Below are positions 43,385-52,963 of a DNA stretch of 64,000 bases, in pieces. The stretch's first letter is position 1, and every line of letters starts with the position of its first letter. The stretch spans positions 124,001 to 188,000 of the forward strand of contig NZ_LXEO01000014.1 of the NCBI RefSeq assembly GCF_001654865.1, given 5' to 3'. This DNA comes from Buttiauxella noackiae ATCC 51607. Lineage in GTDB: Bacteria; Pseudomonadota; Gammaproteobacteria; Enterobacterales; Enterobacteriaceae. The position numbers and the translations under genes are program-made. Under the pieces are notes generated by a model. It worked only from the letters and a program-made list of their open reading frames with translations, searched no databases and was not told the origin of the DNA.

Positions 43385-46300
43385 TTACTCGCTATCTGCT
43401 TTTTCCGCTTTACCTGCCATCTGGGCCAGGAAGTCGTAGCGTTTTTGCAAATCTACGGCGGCATCTTTCCACAACTGTTCGGCAACTTCTGGCTGTTGCG
43501 CGTTCAGGCGGCGGAAACGTTGCTCCTTCATTAACGTATCGGCCAGAGCATCCGAAGGTGGGCGGGAGTCCAGCGCCAGCGGAAGTTTACCTTCATCAGC
43601 ACGACGCGGATCGAAGCGATAAAGCGGCCAGAAGCCAGTCGCAGTGAGCTGGCGCATCTGATCGTGGCTAAGCGCCAGATCATAACCATGCTCTTCACAT
43701 GGGCTGTAGGCGATAATCAGCGATGGGCCCGGATAAGCTTCCGCTTCCTGAATCGCTTTCACCGTCTGGTTGAGCTGTGCGCCAAGTGAAATTTGCGCCA
43801 CATAAACATGCCCGTACATCATCATGCTGACGCCGAGATCCTTACGTGCTTTACGCTTGCCGTGTTCGCCAAACTTAGTCACTGCACCCAGTGGTGTCGC
43901 TTTTGACGCCTGGCCGCCGGTGTTGGAGTAACACTGCGTGTCGAGAACCAGAATATTGACGTTTTCAGTCAGGCTTAACACATGATCCAGCCCGCCAAAA
44001 CCAATGTCATACGCCCAGCCGTCGCCGCCAATCAGCCAGATAGATTTTTCGACCATCGCGTCAGCGTCGGTGATGAGCTGGCGCGCGTCCGGGTCGTCGA
44101 TATCCGCCAGATGTTTGCGCAGTTCGATAACTTGCTCGCGACGCACTTCAGGCGTGGCTTCGGCATGGAGTTGTTCGTTCAGCTCCGCAGGTAGTTTATC
44201 GGCAAATTTGCCGACCAGGCGCATCACGCGGGCGCGGTGCTGGTCGACCGTTAGACGGAAGCCGAGCCCAAATTCGGCGTTATCTTCGAACAATGAGTTT
44301 GCCCAGGCTGGCCCGCGACCATTTGCATCGGTGGTGTACGGCGTGGAAGGCAAGTTACCGCCATAAATTGACGAACAACCGGTGGCGTTAGCAATCAGCA
44401 TGCGGTCGCCATAAAGTTGGGTCAGCAGTTTGATATACGGTGTTTCGCCGCAGCCGGAACAGGCGCCGGAGTATTCGAACAGCGGCGTCAGCAACTGCGA
44501 AGTACGAATATCAATGCGCTCAAGGCTGGTGCGGTCCATTTCCGGCAGTTTGAGGAAGAAATCGTAATTCTCTTTTTCTTCTTCAACGTGCTCAAGGCGC
44601 GACATCATATTGATTGCCTTGATTTCCGGGTTCTGGCGATCTTTCGCCGGGCAAACTTCCACGCACAGATTGCAGCCGGTGCAATCTTCTGGCGCGACTT
44701 GCAAGACGTATTTTTGTCCACGCATATCGCGGGATTTCACATCCAGCGACTGCAATGCAGCAGGGGCGTTTTCCATCGCTTCTGGCTGCACAACTTTAGC
44801 GCGGATTGCCGAGTGCGGGCAGGCAGCAACGCAGTGGTTACACTGGGTACAGATGTCCGGTTTCCAGATAGGAATTTCTTCGGCGATGTTGCGTTTTTCC
44901 CACTGCGTGGTGCCCATCGGCCAGGTACCGTCCGGCGGGAGCGCAGAAACGGGGAGCGCATCACCAAGGCCTGCGAGCATCGCGGCGGTAACGGTTTTAA
45001 CGAAATCAGGTGCGGCGTCGGACACCACCGGTGGGCGCATTGGGCTGGTTTCGTTGACTTCTTGCAGTGCTACTTCCGCCAGCAGTTCTCGGGATAATGC
45101 CAGCGCCTGCCAGTTACGCTCCACTAGCTCCTGACCTTTGCTACTGTAGCTTTTTGCAATCGCACCTTGCAGTTCTGCCAGTGCGCTATCGCCCGGCAGA
45201 ATATTGGTGAGATGGAAAAATGCCATCTGCATCACGGTGTTGATACGCGCACCAAGCTGGCATTCACGGGCGATTTTCGCTGCATTAACCACAAAGAAGC
45301 GCGCTTTTTTCTGGTTCAGTACCGCCTGAACTTCTTGTGGCAGGCGATGCCATACTTCGTCCGCGCCGTAAGGCGTGTTGAGCAGGAAAATACCGCCTGG
45401 TTTGAGGCGTTCGGCCATTTGATATTTGTCGATAAACTGCAACTGGTGGCAGCCGACAAAATCAGCGCGGTCAATAAGGTAGGTTGAGTTAATCGGCTGT
45501 TCACTGACACGCAGGTGGGAAACCGTCAGACCGCCTGCTTTTTTGGAGTCATAAACGAAATAACCCTGAGTGAAGAACGGTGTCGAGTTACCGATGATTT
45601 TGATGTTGTTTTTGGTGGCGGACACGCTGCCGTCACTGCCAAGACCATAGAATAGCGCTTCAAGTTTGGCGCGGTTCGGCAGGGTATTTTCCGGCAATGG
45701 CAGAGACAGGTTGGTTACGTCATCGTAGATGCCAACGGTAAAGCGGGGGCGCGGTTTGGCCTGCGAGAGTTCGTTAAATACCGCCAGCACACAATCCGGG
45801 CCAAACTCTTTGGACGAAAGGCCATAACGCCCGCCAATTACGCGTGGCAACGTTTCACGTTCGCCACGGTTAAACGCTTCGGCAAGGGAGGTCATGACAT
45901 CGAGATAGAGCGGTTCTGCCAGCGAACCGGGTTCTTTGGTGCGGTCAAGCACGGCAATCTGGCGGGCACTTTCTGGCAACACTTCTAATAAATGGTCGGC
46001 GGAGAAAGGACGGAACAGGCGAACTTTCAGCACGCCGACTTTCTCGCCGCGTGTCAGTAATTCGTCGACAACTTCTTCACACGTTCCGATAGCTGAGCCC
46101 ATCAGGATAATCACGCGTTCGGCTTGCGGGTGGCCGTAGTACTCAAACGGGCGATACTGGCGGCCCGTGGCGGCGGCAAAGTTGTCCATCGCCTGTTCGA
46201 CGTGCTCGTACACCGCGTCGTACCACAGGTTGCTGGCCTCGCGGGACTGGAAATAGGTGTCCGGGTTAGCGGAAGTGCCGCGAATTACCGGGTGCTCTGG

Positions 46301-46915
46301 ATTCAGCGCGCGGGCGCGGTGCTCATCTATCTCTTTTTGCGGCAACAGTTCCAGAATGGTGCTGTCTGCCAGTGGGGCGATTTTATTGATTTCATGTGAT
46401 GTGCGGAAACCATCAAAGAAATGAATAAACGGCACGCGACTCTTTAGGGTTGCGATATGCGAAATCAGCGCGAAGTCTTGTGCTTCCTGAACGCTGCTGG
46501 CACACAGCATGGCACAACCGGTCTGGCGAATTGCCATCACATCCGAATGGTCGCCAAAAATTGAGAGCGCATGGGTGGCGACAGTGCGTGCCGCAACATG
46601 CAGCACAAACGGCGTTAATTGCCCGGCCAGTTTGTAGAGCGTTGGGATCATCAGCAGCAAACCCTGCGATGAAGTAAACGAAGTGGAAAGGGCACCGGTT
46701 TGCAGCGCGCCGTGAACCGCAGCAATCGCACCCGCTTCTGACTGCATTTCTACTACGCGTGGCGTATCGCCCCAAATATTTTTACGGCCATCCCCGGACC
46801 ATGCATCAGCCAGTTCAGCCATGGTTGAGCTAGGGGTTATCGGGTAGATGGCGATGACTTCACTGGCGCGAAACGCCACTGACGCGACCGCACCATTGCC
46901 GTCGATTGTGATCAT
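43385..46915 (-). CDS. nifJ: Pyruvate:flavodoxin oxidoreductase
   Basis: A 1176-residue multidomain iron-sulfur enzyme (E. coli YdbK). Start at 46915 (MITIDGNGAVASVAFRASEV); the frame reaches 47125, but the extra 70 residues are poor in family features. Domains in order: pyruvate/TPP-binding (YPITPSSTMAELADAW), transketolase-like, EKR linker, two [4Fe-4S] clusters (CTQCNHCVAACPHSAI and CTGCNLCVEVCPAK), and the ThDP domain with SGACSGCGETPY and GGDGWAYDIGFGGLDHV. It converts pyruvate plus CoA to acetyl-CoA and CO2, passing electrons to flavodoxin or ferredoxin. It is a single gene. E. coli ydbK is part of the oxidative-stress response; no nif genes are nearby, so a housekeeping electron-supply role is likely. 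Confidence 0.96.
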   Translation of the reverse strand: MITIDGNGAVASVAFRASEVIAIYPITPSSTMAELADAWSGDGRKNIWGDTPRVVEMQSEAGAIAAVHGALQTGALSTSFTSSQGLLLMIPTLYKLAGQLTPFVLHVAARTVATHALSIFGDHSDVMAIRQTGCAMLCASSVQEAQDFALISHIATLKSRVPFIHFFDGFRTSHEINKIAPLADSTILELLPQKEIDEHRARALNPEHPVIRGTSANPDTYFQSREASNLWYDAVYEHVEQAMDNFAAATGRQYRPFEYYGHPQAERVIILMGSAIGTCEEVVDELLTRGEKVGVLKVRLFRPFSADHLLEVLPESARQIAVLDRTKEPGSLAEPLYLDVMTSLAEAFNRGERETLPRVIGGRYGLSSKEFGPDCVLAVFNELSQAKPRPRFTVGIYDDVTNLSLPLPENTLPNRAKLEALFYGLGSDGSVSATKNNIKIIGNSTPFFTQGYFVYDSKKAGGLTVSHLRVSEQPINSTYLIDRADFVGCHQLQFIDKYQMAERLKPGGIFLLNTPYGADEVWHRLPQEVQAVLNQKKARFFVVNAAKIARECQLGARINTVMQMAFFHLTNILPGDSALAELQGAIAKSYSSKGQELVERNWQALALSRELLAEVALQEVNETSPMRPPVVSDAAPDFVKTVTAAMLAGLGDALPVSALPPDGTWPMGTTQWEKRNIAEEIPIWKPDICTQCNHCVAACPHSAIRAKVVQPEAMENAPAALQSLDVKSRDMRGQKYVLQVAPEDCTGCNLCVEVCPAKDRQNPEIKAINMMSRLEHVEEEKENYDFFLKLPEMDRTSLERIDIRTSQLLTPLFEYSGACSGCGETPYIKLLTQLYGDRMLIANATGCSSIYGGNLPSTPYTTDANGRGPAWANSLFEDNAEFGLGFRLTVDQHRARVMRLVGKFADKLPAELNEQLHAEATPEVRREQVIELRKHLADIDDPDARQLITDADAMVEKSIWLIGGDGWAYDIGFGGLDHVLSLTENVNILVLDTQCYSNTGGQASKATPLGAVTKFGEHGKRKARKDLGVSMMMYGHVYVAQISLGAQLNQTVKAIQEAEAYPGPSLIIAYSPCEEHGYDLALSHDQMRQLTATGFWPLYRFDPRRADEGKLPLALDSRPPSDALADTLMKEQRFRRLNAQQPEVAEQLWKDAAVDLQKRYDFLAQMAGKAEKADSE

Positions 46916-47207
46916 GGAGACACCCTTACATTGCGCAATAATATGAATACGAAAAAGCCCACATGACAACGGCGAGCCGAAGAATAATCTTTTAATTCTA
47001 GCAAAGCCCACAGAAGGTGATTTTCGCTTTTGTGTCCTGCGTTGAACCTTGATTGAGGTCGTGAAAAGGGTTGGGTGGTTATGTTTTGCGCAATAAAGTG
47101 ATCTGCATTGCAAAATCACACACATTTTATGGCTTTACGGCCTCGACGTAACGCAACGCCTGCGCTTATGATTCCTAGGTTTTGCAACGTTCAGGGGGAG
47201 AAGAGTA

Positions 47208-47474
47208 ATGCGCGCTGCGTTTTTAGCGGGATTTGCCGCACTGTTATTGTCGGCATGTAGTAGTGAACCACCTCAACAAGCCACTGCAGCTCACGTACCG
47301 CCTGGTATGCGTGCAGCAATGTCAAATCAAGGGCAGGCGAGTTGTGCAATGATTGGTGGGACGTTAAGTGTTGCTCGTCAGCTTGATGGTTCGGCAATCG
47401 GTATGTGCGCGATGCCAAACGGCAAACGCTGTAGTGAAAATGCGCTTGCCGCCGGAACGTGTGGAGCGTACTAG
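47208..47474 (+). CDS. ydbJ: DUF333 lipoprotein YdbJ
   Basis: An 88-residue small lipoprotein, the length of E. coli YdbJ. Signal MRAAFLAGFAALLLSAC with lipobox LLSAC (Cys17). The mature part holds a DUF333 domain: ASCAMIGGTLSVARQLDGSAIGMCAMPNGKRC, with four cysteines able to form two disulfides. Function unknown; a GGGGAGAAGAG ribosome site precedes the start. It lies between nifJ and hslJ as in E. coli and ends 5 bp before the convergent hslJ stop. Confidence 0.88.
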   Translation: MRAAFLAGFAALLLSACSSEPPQQATAAHVPPGMRAAMSNQGQASCAMIGGTLSVARQLDGSAIGMCAMPNGKRCSENALAAGTCGAY

Positions 47475-47479
47475 CTTAA

Positions 47480-47905
47480 TCAGTTGACCAGATCGGCCAG
47501 TTTATAAACTAAAGTATGCTGGCTGGTTTTGAGCGTCAGCTGTTGCGCAGCTAAGTCAACTTTTGCACCCGTGGTCAGCATGTCGTTAATCATGTGATCC
47601 AGCCCATTAAGCTGCGGTTCCGCACACATCATCATGGTCATTCCCAGACCTTTGGCTTTCAGGGTATCGCCTTCAAGTGTTGCCTGACCCATAAAGCGGT
47701 TACACATGCTGCCCGCAATGTGCATGTTCTCACCGAAACTCAGTTCCGGCATGCGATCAATCCCGGTTAACGGCTTGCCATCAACACTTTGCAGAACATA
47801 GCGGTGGTGTTGCAGGTCTTGTGTGGTCACTGTCGATTTATCGCCTGATTGCGCGCAACCGGCCAGTACCATTGCAGCCAGAGCTAAAGAAGCTAATTTT
47901 TTCAT
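47480..47905 (-). CDS. hslJ: Heat-shock lipoprotein HslJ (META domain)
   Basis: A 141-residue outer-membrane lipoprotein, the length of E. coli HslJ (140). Signal MKKLASLALAAMVLAGC with lipobox LAGC (Cys17). The META domain follows (HRYVLQSVDGKPLTG; PELSFGENMHIAGSMCNRFMGQATLEGDTL; MTMMMCAEPQLNGLDHMIND). It is heat-inducible in E. coli and mutants show novobiocin sensitivity. It is convergent with ydbJ and lies beside ldhA, as in E. coli. Confidence 0.95.
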   Translation of the reverse strand: MKKLASLALAAMVLAGCAQSGDKSTVTTQDLQHHRYVLQSVDGKPLTGIDRMPELSFGENMHIAGSMCNRFMGQATLEGDTLKAKGLGMTMMMCAEPQLNGLDHMINDMLTTGAKVDLAAQQLTLKTSQHTLVYKLADLVN

Positions 47906-48019
47906 TTCTTGTCCTTAAGTTATTCGTTTCATCAATGAGTTGGTGCCAACTTTGGCAAAAAGCGGGGCGTGATTCTTTAAGGATAATCTTAAAACGAGTG
48001 TTGAATCCATTTCGTTATA

Positions 48020-48084
48020 GATGTCGCTAACGCTAACCCAATCGACATAACTCCAGGTGTAGGGCGTATTAGCGCAGCGACATC
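48020..48084. repeat. REP-like palindrome between hslJ and ldhA
   Basis: Outer arms GATGTCGCT (48020-48028) / AGCGACATC (48076-48084) and inner arms CGCTAA (48031-48036) / TTAGCG (48069-48074). This is a large REP/BIME-like fold immediately behind ldhA (its stop is at 48096) that would stabilise the ldhA mRNA. Confidence 0.7.
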
Positions 48085-48095
48085 CGCCACAAAGA

Positions 48096-49085
48096 TTAAC
48101 TCACCTGATTAACACAAGGCTCGCCGTTCTCTAATTGACGTAAGTTTTCCAGCGTCGTTTCGGAAATGCTGGTTAACGCTTCCGCAGTCAGGAATGCCTG
48201 GTGGCCGGTAAACAGTACGTTATGGCAGGCTGACAGGCGACGGAATACATCATCCTGAATGACATCGTTAGATTTATCTTCAAAGAACAGATCACGTTCG
48301 TTCTCATACACATCCATACCTAACGCACCGATTTTTTGATTTTTCAGTGCATCAATCGCGGCTTGTGAATCAATCAAAGCGCCACGGCTGGTGTTGATAA
48401 TCATCACACCATCTTTCATCTGTTCAAATGCGGCCCGGTTAAGTAAATGATAGTTCTCAGGCGTCAGCGGGCAGTGCAGTGAAATAACGTCTGATTGTGC
48501 AAACAGCGTTGGCAAATCGACATATTCCACACCCAGTTCAAGTGCTGCAGCACTTGGGTACGGATCGAACGCCAGTAAGCGCATGCCGAAGCCTTTCAAA
48601 ATTCTCAGTGCGGCGATACCTATCTTACCAGTACCAATCACACCGGCGGTTTTGCCATACATGGTGAAGCCCGTCAGCCCTTCAAGAGAGAAGTTCGCAT
48701 CACGGGTACGCTGATAAGCGCGGTGAATACGACGGTTCAGGCACATCATCATGCCGAGGGCATGTTCTGCTACGGCTTCTGGTGAATAAGCTGGAACTCG
48801 TACTACTGGCAGGCCTAACTCTTTAGCAGCGTCAAGATCGACGTTGTTAAAGCCCGCGCAGCGCAATGCGATGAATTTCACACCGTGCTTTTTGAGCTCT
48901 TCGAGAACAGGGCGGCTACCGTCGTCATTAACGAAGATACAAACACCATCGCAACCATGAGCCGTTTTGGCTGTTTTTTCGGTTAGTAGGAAGTCGAAAA
49001 ATTCAAGATCAAAGCCGTATTCATTGTTAACCTGCTCCAGATACTTTTTGTCGTACTGTTTTGTGCTGTACACTGCCAGTTTCAT
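48096..49085 (-). CDS. ldhA: Fermentative D-lactate dehydrogenase
   Basis: Cytoplasmic NADH-dependent enzyme that reduces pyruvate to D-lactate, 329 residues as in E. coli LdhA. Rossmann motif GTGKIGIAALRILKGFGM (about 152-169). The catalytic set of the D-2-hydroxyacid dehydrogenases is visible: Arg in INTSRGALID, Glu in DVYENERDLFFED, and His in TGHQAFLTAEAL. The N-terminus MKLAVYSTKQYDKKYLEQVN is nearly that of E. coli. It is monocistronic, with GGAG about 10 nt before the start. Acid- and anaerobiosis-induced in E. coli. Confidence 0.97.
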   Translation of the reverse strand: MKLAVYSTKQYDKKYLEQVNNEYGFDLEFFDFLLTEKTAKTAHGCDGVCIFVNDDGSRPVLEELKKHGVKFIALRCAGFNNVDLDAAKELGLPVVRVPAYSPEAVAEHALGMMMCLNRRIHRAYQRTRDANFSLEGLTGFTMYGKTAGVIGTGKIGIAALRILKGFGMRLLAFDPYPSAAALELGVEYVDLPTLFAQSDVISLHCPLTPENYHLLNRAAFEQMKDGVMIINTSRGALIDSQAAIDALKNQKIGALGMDVYENERDLFFEDKSNDVIQDDVFRRLSACHNVLFTGHQAFLTAEALTSISETTLENLRQLENGEPCVNQVS

Positions 49086-49307
49086 GAGACTTATCTCCAG
49101 AATGATATTGGTGTAAAATTATCACGCTTAAAATATTCTTACAAATATTAAAATTTATTTTTAAGCATGAAATTCTGCCGCTAACTCAAGGTTGGCTACG
49201 CTTATACCAGGTACGACCTTCACGCCCGGTCCAAATAATGCAAGAATAATCGCATATGTTGTGTAGATGGGCACATAATTGTCGCAGAATCAGGATATTA
49301 ACCACCC

Positions 49308-51950
49308 ATGAAGGGTAAATATAAAGCCATTATTGCGTTGGTGCTGATACTCATTCTGCTACCGTTAACGCTTCTGATGACTATAGCCCATTGGCTGCCA
49401 ACGCTTGCCGGTATCTGGCTGCCGCAAGGGACACGCATCGCCATGGAAGCCAGCCCACGTTTTACGCGCGGTGCGATAATCGTTCCTGATTTGCATTATC
49501 TTGCCGGGGATTGCGAACTGGCGACGATAAAAGATGCCACTCTTAGCCACCCCAAACGCTGGCGCATTCATCTTGATACGCTCAATCTTAACGTTGATTG
49601 CCTGAGCAAAATCCCTCTCGACGAATCAGGCCCAGCTGCACCGCGTACTTTGGCCGAATGGCAATCACTGTTGCCTGAAAGCCTGCTTACTATAGATAAG
49701 GTCAATGTAACACCCTTTCAACAGTTCTCCGGTGGTTTACGTTTGATGCTAACGCCGCAACAGCAAACGGTTCACTACAAAGGCCCATCGCTCAGCGTTG
49801 ATGCGCAGTTAAACGGTCAAATACTCAATCTGCAAAAGTTAAAAATTCAGGCTTTTGCTGGTATGGACCCGCTGGAACTTGTCGGCACCATTACCTTACC
49901 TCCGCTTACCGATAAACTGCCTGAACAGGGCCATCTGGCGACAAAATTACGCATTCCACAAGAGCCTAATCTTATCGATGTCGTTCTGAACTGGCACGAT
50001 GATCAGGGTTCATTTTCACTGAAGAACCCAGCTGCGCCTGAACCATTGATGACGCTTCCATGGACCATTAGTGAGAACATTTTTGAAGTCAATGGTGGGC
50101 AGTGGTTCTGGCCCTATGCGGGGTTCCCGCTGCGTGGCGGCATCGCTTTACGGGTTGATGACTGGAAGCAGGGGTTGGAAAAAGCCTTAATCAGCGGGCG
50201 TATGAACGTCATCACGCAGGGGAGTGCCGGGAAAGCCAACGCGGTGTTAAATATTGGCCCCGGTAAGCTCAGCATGATCAACAGCGCCTTACCGGTGCAA
50301 TTAACCGGTGAAGCAAAACAAGATGGCATGGTGTTATACGCCGTACTGCCGGGTGAAATTAGCGGCGCGATTGCCGACCCACAATTAATGTTCCGACCAG
50401 GTGCACTGCTGCGTTCTCGAGGGCGTGCCATCGACTCTATCGATGTCGATGAAATTCGCTGGCCTCTGGCTGGAGTCAGCGTCACGCAACGCGGTGTTGA
50501 TGGACGGTTGCAGGCAATAGTTCGCGCACATGAAAACCAGATGGGTAATTTCGTGCTGCATCTTGATGGTAAAGCGGATGACTTTTTGCCCGATGCGGGT
50601 TTGTGGCGGTGGAAGTATTGGGGCAAGGGTGAATTTACCCCGATGCAGGCGAAGTGGGATGTACGTGGGCACGGAGAGTGGCGCGACAGCGTGATTGAAC
50701 TTAGCTCGCTTTCTACCGGATTTGACAAGCTTGAGTACGGCTCAATGCTGGTCACTGAACCGCGTTTGAAACTTGAGAGACCTCTTCACTGGCAGCGTGC
50801 GCAAACAGCTCCTGTTTTTGATGGCGCGTTTATCCTCAATGCGGGGGAAACGACTTTCAGCGGTGGCAGTACATTACCGCCGTCAACATTAACGTTTAGT
50901 GTGACGGGCGAAGACCCTTCTTCCTTCCAGTATAAAGGTGACCTGCATGCGGGGAGTATTGGCCCTGTACGCGTGAATGGTCGCTGGGACGGTGTGCGCC
51001 TGCGTGGTAATGCGTGGTGGCCACAGCAAGGTTTGACGGTATTCCAGTCGCTTATCCCCGCTGACTGGAAAATGACGTTAAAAGATGGCTCGCTCTATTC
51101 ACAGGTGGCCTTTTCCGCAGCTGCAGGGCAGGGATTTGAGGCCGGTGGCCATGGCGTGGTGAAAAATGGCAGCGTCTGGTTGCCGGATAACCAAATTAAT
51201 GGTGTTGATTTTGTATTGCCCTTCCGCTTTAGCCACAGTACCTGGCGATTAGGGACAGATGGCCCGGTCACATTGCGGATTGCCGACGTGAAAAATCAGT
51301 TCGCGGCGACAAATGTGACGGCCGATCTTGAAGGCTGGTATCCATGGAGTGAAAAGCAGCCGCTGATGCTCAGTAACGTTAATGTGGATCTTCTGGGTGG
51401 AAAATTACGTATGCAGCAATTGCGCATGCCACAACGCGATGCGGCCTTGCTACGCTTAGAGAATATCTCGTCGAGCGAATTGATTTCTGCGGTCAATCCC
51501 AAACAGTTCACTATGTCCGGGCGAGTGAACGGAGCGTTACCGCTGTGGCTTAACCATCCACAATGGATCATTAAAGATGGCTGGCTGACAAACCCTGGGC
51601 CACTGACATTGCGGTTGGATAAAGATATGGCTGATGCCATTGTTGAGAACAATATTGCTGCAGGTGTTGCGGTTAACTGGCTGCGTTATATGGAGATTTC
51701 TCATTCCTGGACAGATATCAATTTAGATAACCTTGGCGTGCTAACTTTGCGGGCGAATGTACAAGGCACAAGCCAGGTTGAAGGGAAAAGGAATGCGGTG
51801 CGGCTGAATTACAGCCATCAGGAAAACCTCTTTACGCTTTGGCGCAGCCTGCGTTTTGGGGACAATTTGCAAACCTGGCTTGAGCAACATACCGAATTAC
51901 CGGATGTGCGTTGCCAGGCTCGCGATAAAGCTTGTGAGGAAACACAATGA
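49308..51950 (+). CDS. ydbH: AsmA-like intermembrane phospholipid transport protein YdbH
   Basis: An 880-residue protein (879 in E. coli) with one N-terminal membrane anchor (YKAIIALVLILILLPLTLLMTI, about 4-26) and a long periplasmic part made mainly of beta strands, as in AsmA-like bridges. Together with TamB and YhdP, YdbH is needed for glycerophospholipid movement to the outer membrane in E. coli. The C-terminal DUF2713/YdbH-type block (MSGRVNGALPLWLNHPQWIIKDGWL; DINLDNLGVLTLRANVQG) is clear. It overlaps ynbE by 4 nt. The mature protein should span the periplasm and dock to the YnbE lipoprotein. Confidence 0.95.
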   Translation: MKGKYKAIIALVLILILLPLTLLMTIAHWLPTLAGIWLPQGTRIAMEASPRFTRGAIIVPDLHYLAGDCELATIKDATLSHPKRWRIHLDTLNLNVDCLSKIPLDESGPAAPRTLAEWQSLLPESLLTIDKVNVTPFQQFSGGLRLMLTPQQQTVHYKGPSLSVDAQLNGQILNLQKLKIQAFAGMDPLELVGTITLPPLTDKLPEQGHLATKLRIPQEPNLIDVVLNWHDDQGSFSLKNPAAPEPLMTLPWTISENIFEVNGGQWFWPYAGFPLRGGIALRVDDWKQGLEKALISGRMNVITQGSAGKANAVLNIGPGKLSMINSALPVQLTGEAKQDGMVLYAVLPGEISGAIADPQLMFRPGALLRSRGRAIDSIDVDEIRWPLAGVSVTQRGVDGRLQAIVRAHENQMGNFVLHLDGKADDFLPDAGLWRWKYWGKGEFTPMQAKWDVRGHGEWRDSVIELSSLSTGFDKLEYGSMLVTEPRLKLERPLHWQRAQTAPVFDGAFILNAGETTFSGGSTLPPSTLTFSVTGEDPSSFQYKGDLHAGSIGPVRVNGRWDGVRLRGNAWWPQQGLTVFQSLIPADWKMTLKDGSLYSQVAFSAAAGQGFEAGGHGVVKNGSVWLPDNQINGVDFVLPFRFSHSTWRLGTDGPVTLRIADVKNQFAATNVTADLEGWYPWSEKQPLMLSNVNVDLLGGKLRMQQLRMPQRDAALLRLENISSSELISAVNPKQFTMSGRVNGALPLWLNHPQWIIKDGWLTNPGPLTLRLDKDMADAIVENNIAAGVAVNWLRYMEISHSWTDINLDNLGVLTLRANVQGTSQVEGKRNAVRLNYSHQENLFTLWRSLRFGDNLQTWLEQHTELPDVRCQARDKACEETQ

Positions 51951-52147
51951 AAATCGTCATCGCTATGCTCCTGGTGACAGGGATTGCAGGGTTAACGGGA
52001 TGCACGCCGCGTATTGAAGTCGCGGCGCCAAAAGAACCTATCACCATTAATATGAACGTGAAAATCGAGCATGAAATTCATATTAAAGTAGATAAAGACG
52101 TTGAAACGTTGCTTAAAAACCGCAGCGACTTGTTTGGCCAGGAGTGA
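51947..52147 (+). CDS. ynbE: Outer-membrane lipoprotein YnbE, partner of YdbH
   Basis: A 66-residue lipoprotein: signal MKIVIAMLLVTGIAGLTGC with lipobox LTGC (Cys19), followed by TPRIEVAAPKEPITINMNVKIEHEIHIKVDKDVETLL, a beta-rich chain typical of YnbE. In E. coli YnbE oligomerises at the outer membrane and completes the YdbH lipid bridge. It overlaps ydbH by 4 nt (ATGA). Confidence 0.94.
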   Translation: MKIVIAMLLVTGIAGLTGCTPRIEVAAPKEPITINMNVKIEHEIHIKVDKDVETLLKNRSDLFGQE

Positions 52148-52152
52148 AGCTC

Positions 52153-52476
52153 ATGAACAAAATCGTTAAGAGTGTTTTACTGGCATCCATCTTATTTAGC
52201 CACCAGGCATTGGCATTAACCCTGTCTGAAGCACGCCAGCAAGGGCGAGTGGGAGAGACACTAAGCGGTTATGTTGCGCCAATCAAACAAGATAAAGAGA
52301 CACTGGCGTTGGTGAAAAGCATTAACGAAGCACGTGCGGAAAATTATCAGAAACTGGCAGATAGCAACAACATCTCAGCAAACCAGGTCGCAGAATTGGC
52401 TGGACAGAAGCTGGTGGCTCGAGCACAACCGGGTGAGTACGTGCGCGGTATTAACGGCCAATGGATGAAAAAATAA
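52153..52476 (+). CDS. ydbL: Periplasmic DUF1318 protein YdbL
   Basis: A 107-residue secreted protein. The ATG at 52153 has GGAG 8 nt ahead and gives a proper signal peptide (NKIVKSVLLASILFSHQALA); the GTG at 52144 overlaps the ynbE stop and is less likely. The DUF1318 domain reads LTLSEARQQGRVGETLSGYVAP and ends QPGEYVRGINGQWMKK. YdbL is reported to act as a periplasmic chaperone that prevents excess YnbE multimers. It completes the ydbH-ynbE-ydbL operon. Confidence 0.94.
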   Translation: MNKIVKSVLLASILFSHQALALTLSEARQQGRVGETLSGYVAPIKQDKETLALVKSINEARAENYQKLADSNNISANQVAELAGQKLVARAQPGEYVRGINGQWMKK

Positions 52477-52663
52477 CCCGGTGCGCAAGGCGCTGGGCTA
52501 CACTGAAGTTGCTTTGATGACATGGATTGTACACGCATGTATTAGCCATACCGTTGTTCTGAAGCCCGCTCATTTACCTGTGCGTGAAATAGTATAAGGA
52601 CAAAAAGCCACTTTTTATTCCGTACTATGGATACAACTATAGGTACTGGATGAGGAACAACTG

Positions 52664-52963
52664 ATGAAAAAGATCATTTTGACCGTGGTGCTATCTCTGG
52701 TTACCACAGCGGCGTTCGCGCAATTAACGATGAATTCTGGATCAAGTAACACGAGCTCAGGCAGTTCATCAAGCAGCAGCCAGCAAACAGGCACCGTTGA
52801 CTTGATCGGCAGTGATACGGTTGCCGGTCTTGGGGCTAGCGATACCGTGGCTGGTCTTAGTGGGACCGATTCGCAGACTATCAACCCAACATCTTCATCC
52901 TCGCCAATGCCGGCTTTTGGGCATACGGGCAATCTCAGGCAACCTGGTTCAATCCGCCATTAA
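52664..52963 (+). CDS. Serine-rich secreted peptide of unknown function
   Basis: A 99-residue predicted exported protein. The signal peptide MKKIILTVVLSLVTTAAFA (cut near residue 19) is strong. The mature 80 residues are low-complexity: LTMNSGSSNTSSGSSSSSSQ followed by an imperfect repeat SDTVAGLGA / SDTVAGLSGTDS, and a Pro/Gly-rich end. There is no cysteine and no recognised domain. A ribosome site (GAGGAAC) is present 7-8 nt ahead of the start. It lies beyond ydbL in a region that differs from E. coli. The composition suggests a flexible or surface-exposed peptide; I do not know its role. Confidence 0.6.
   Translation: MKKIILTVVLSLVTTAAFAQLTMNSGSSNTSSGSSSSSSQQTGTVDLIGSDTVAGLGASDTVAGLSGTDSQTINPTSSSSPMPAFGHTGNLRQPGSIRH

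Noticed and set aside
46916-47125. 70-residue N-terminal extension of NifJ
   Set aside because: The known family start MITIDGNGAVASVAF is at 46915 and the extension shows no domain; translation from 47125 is unlikely.
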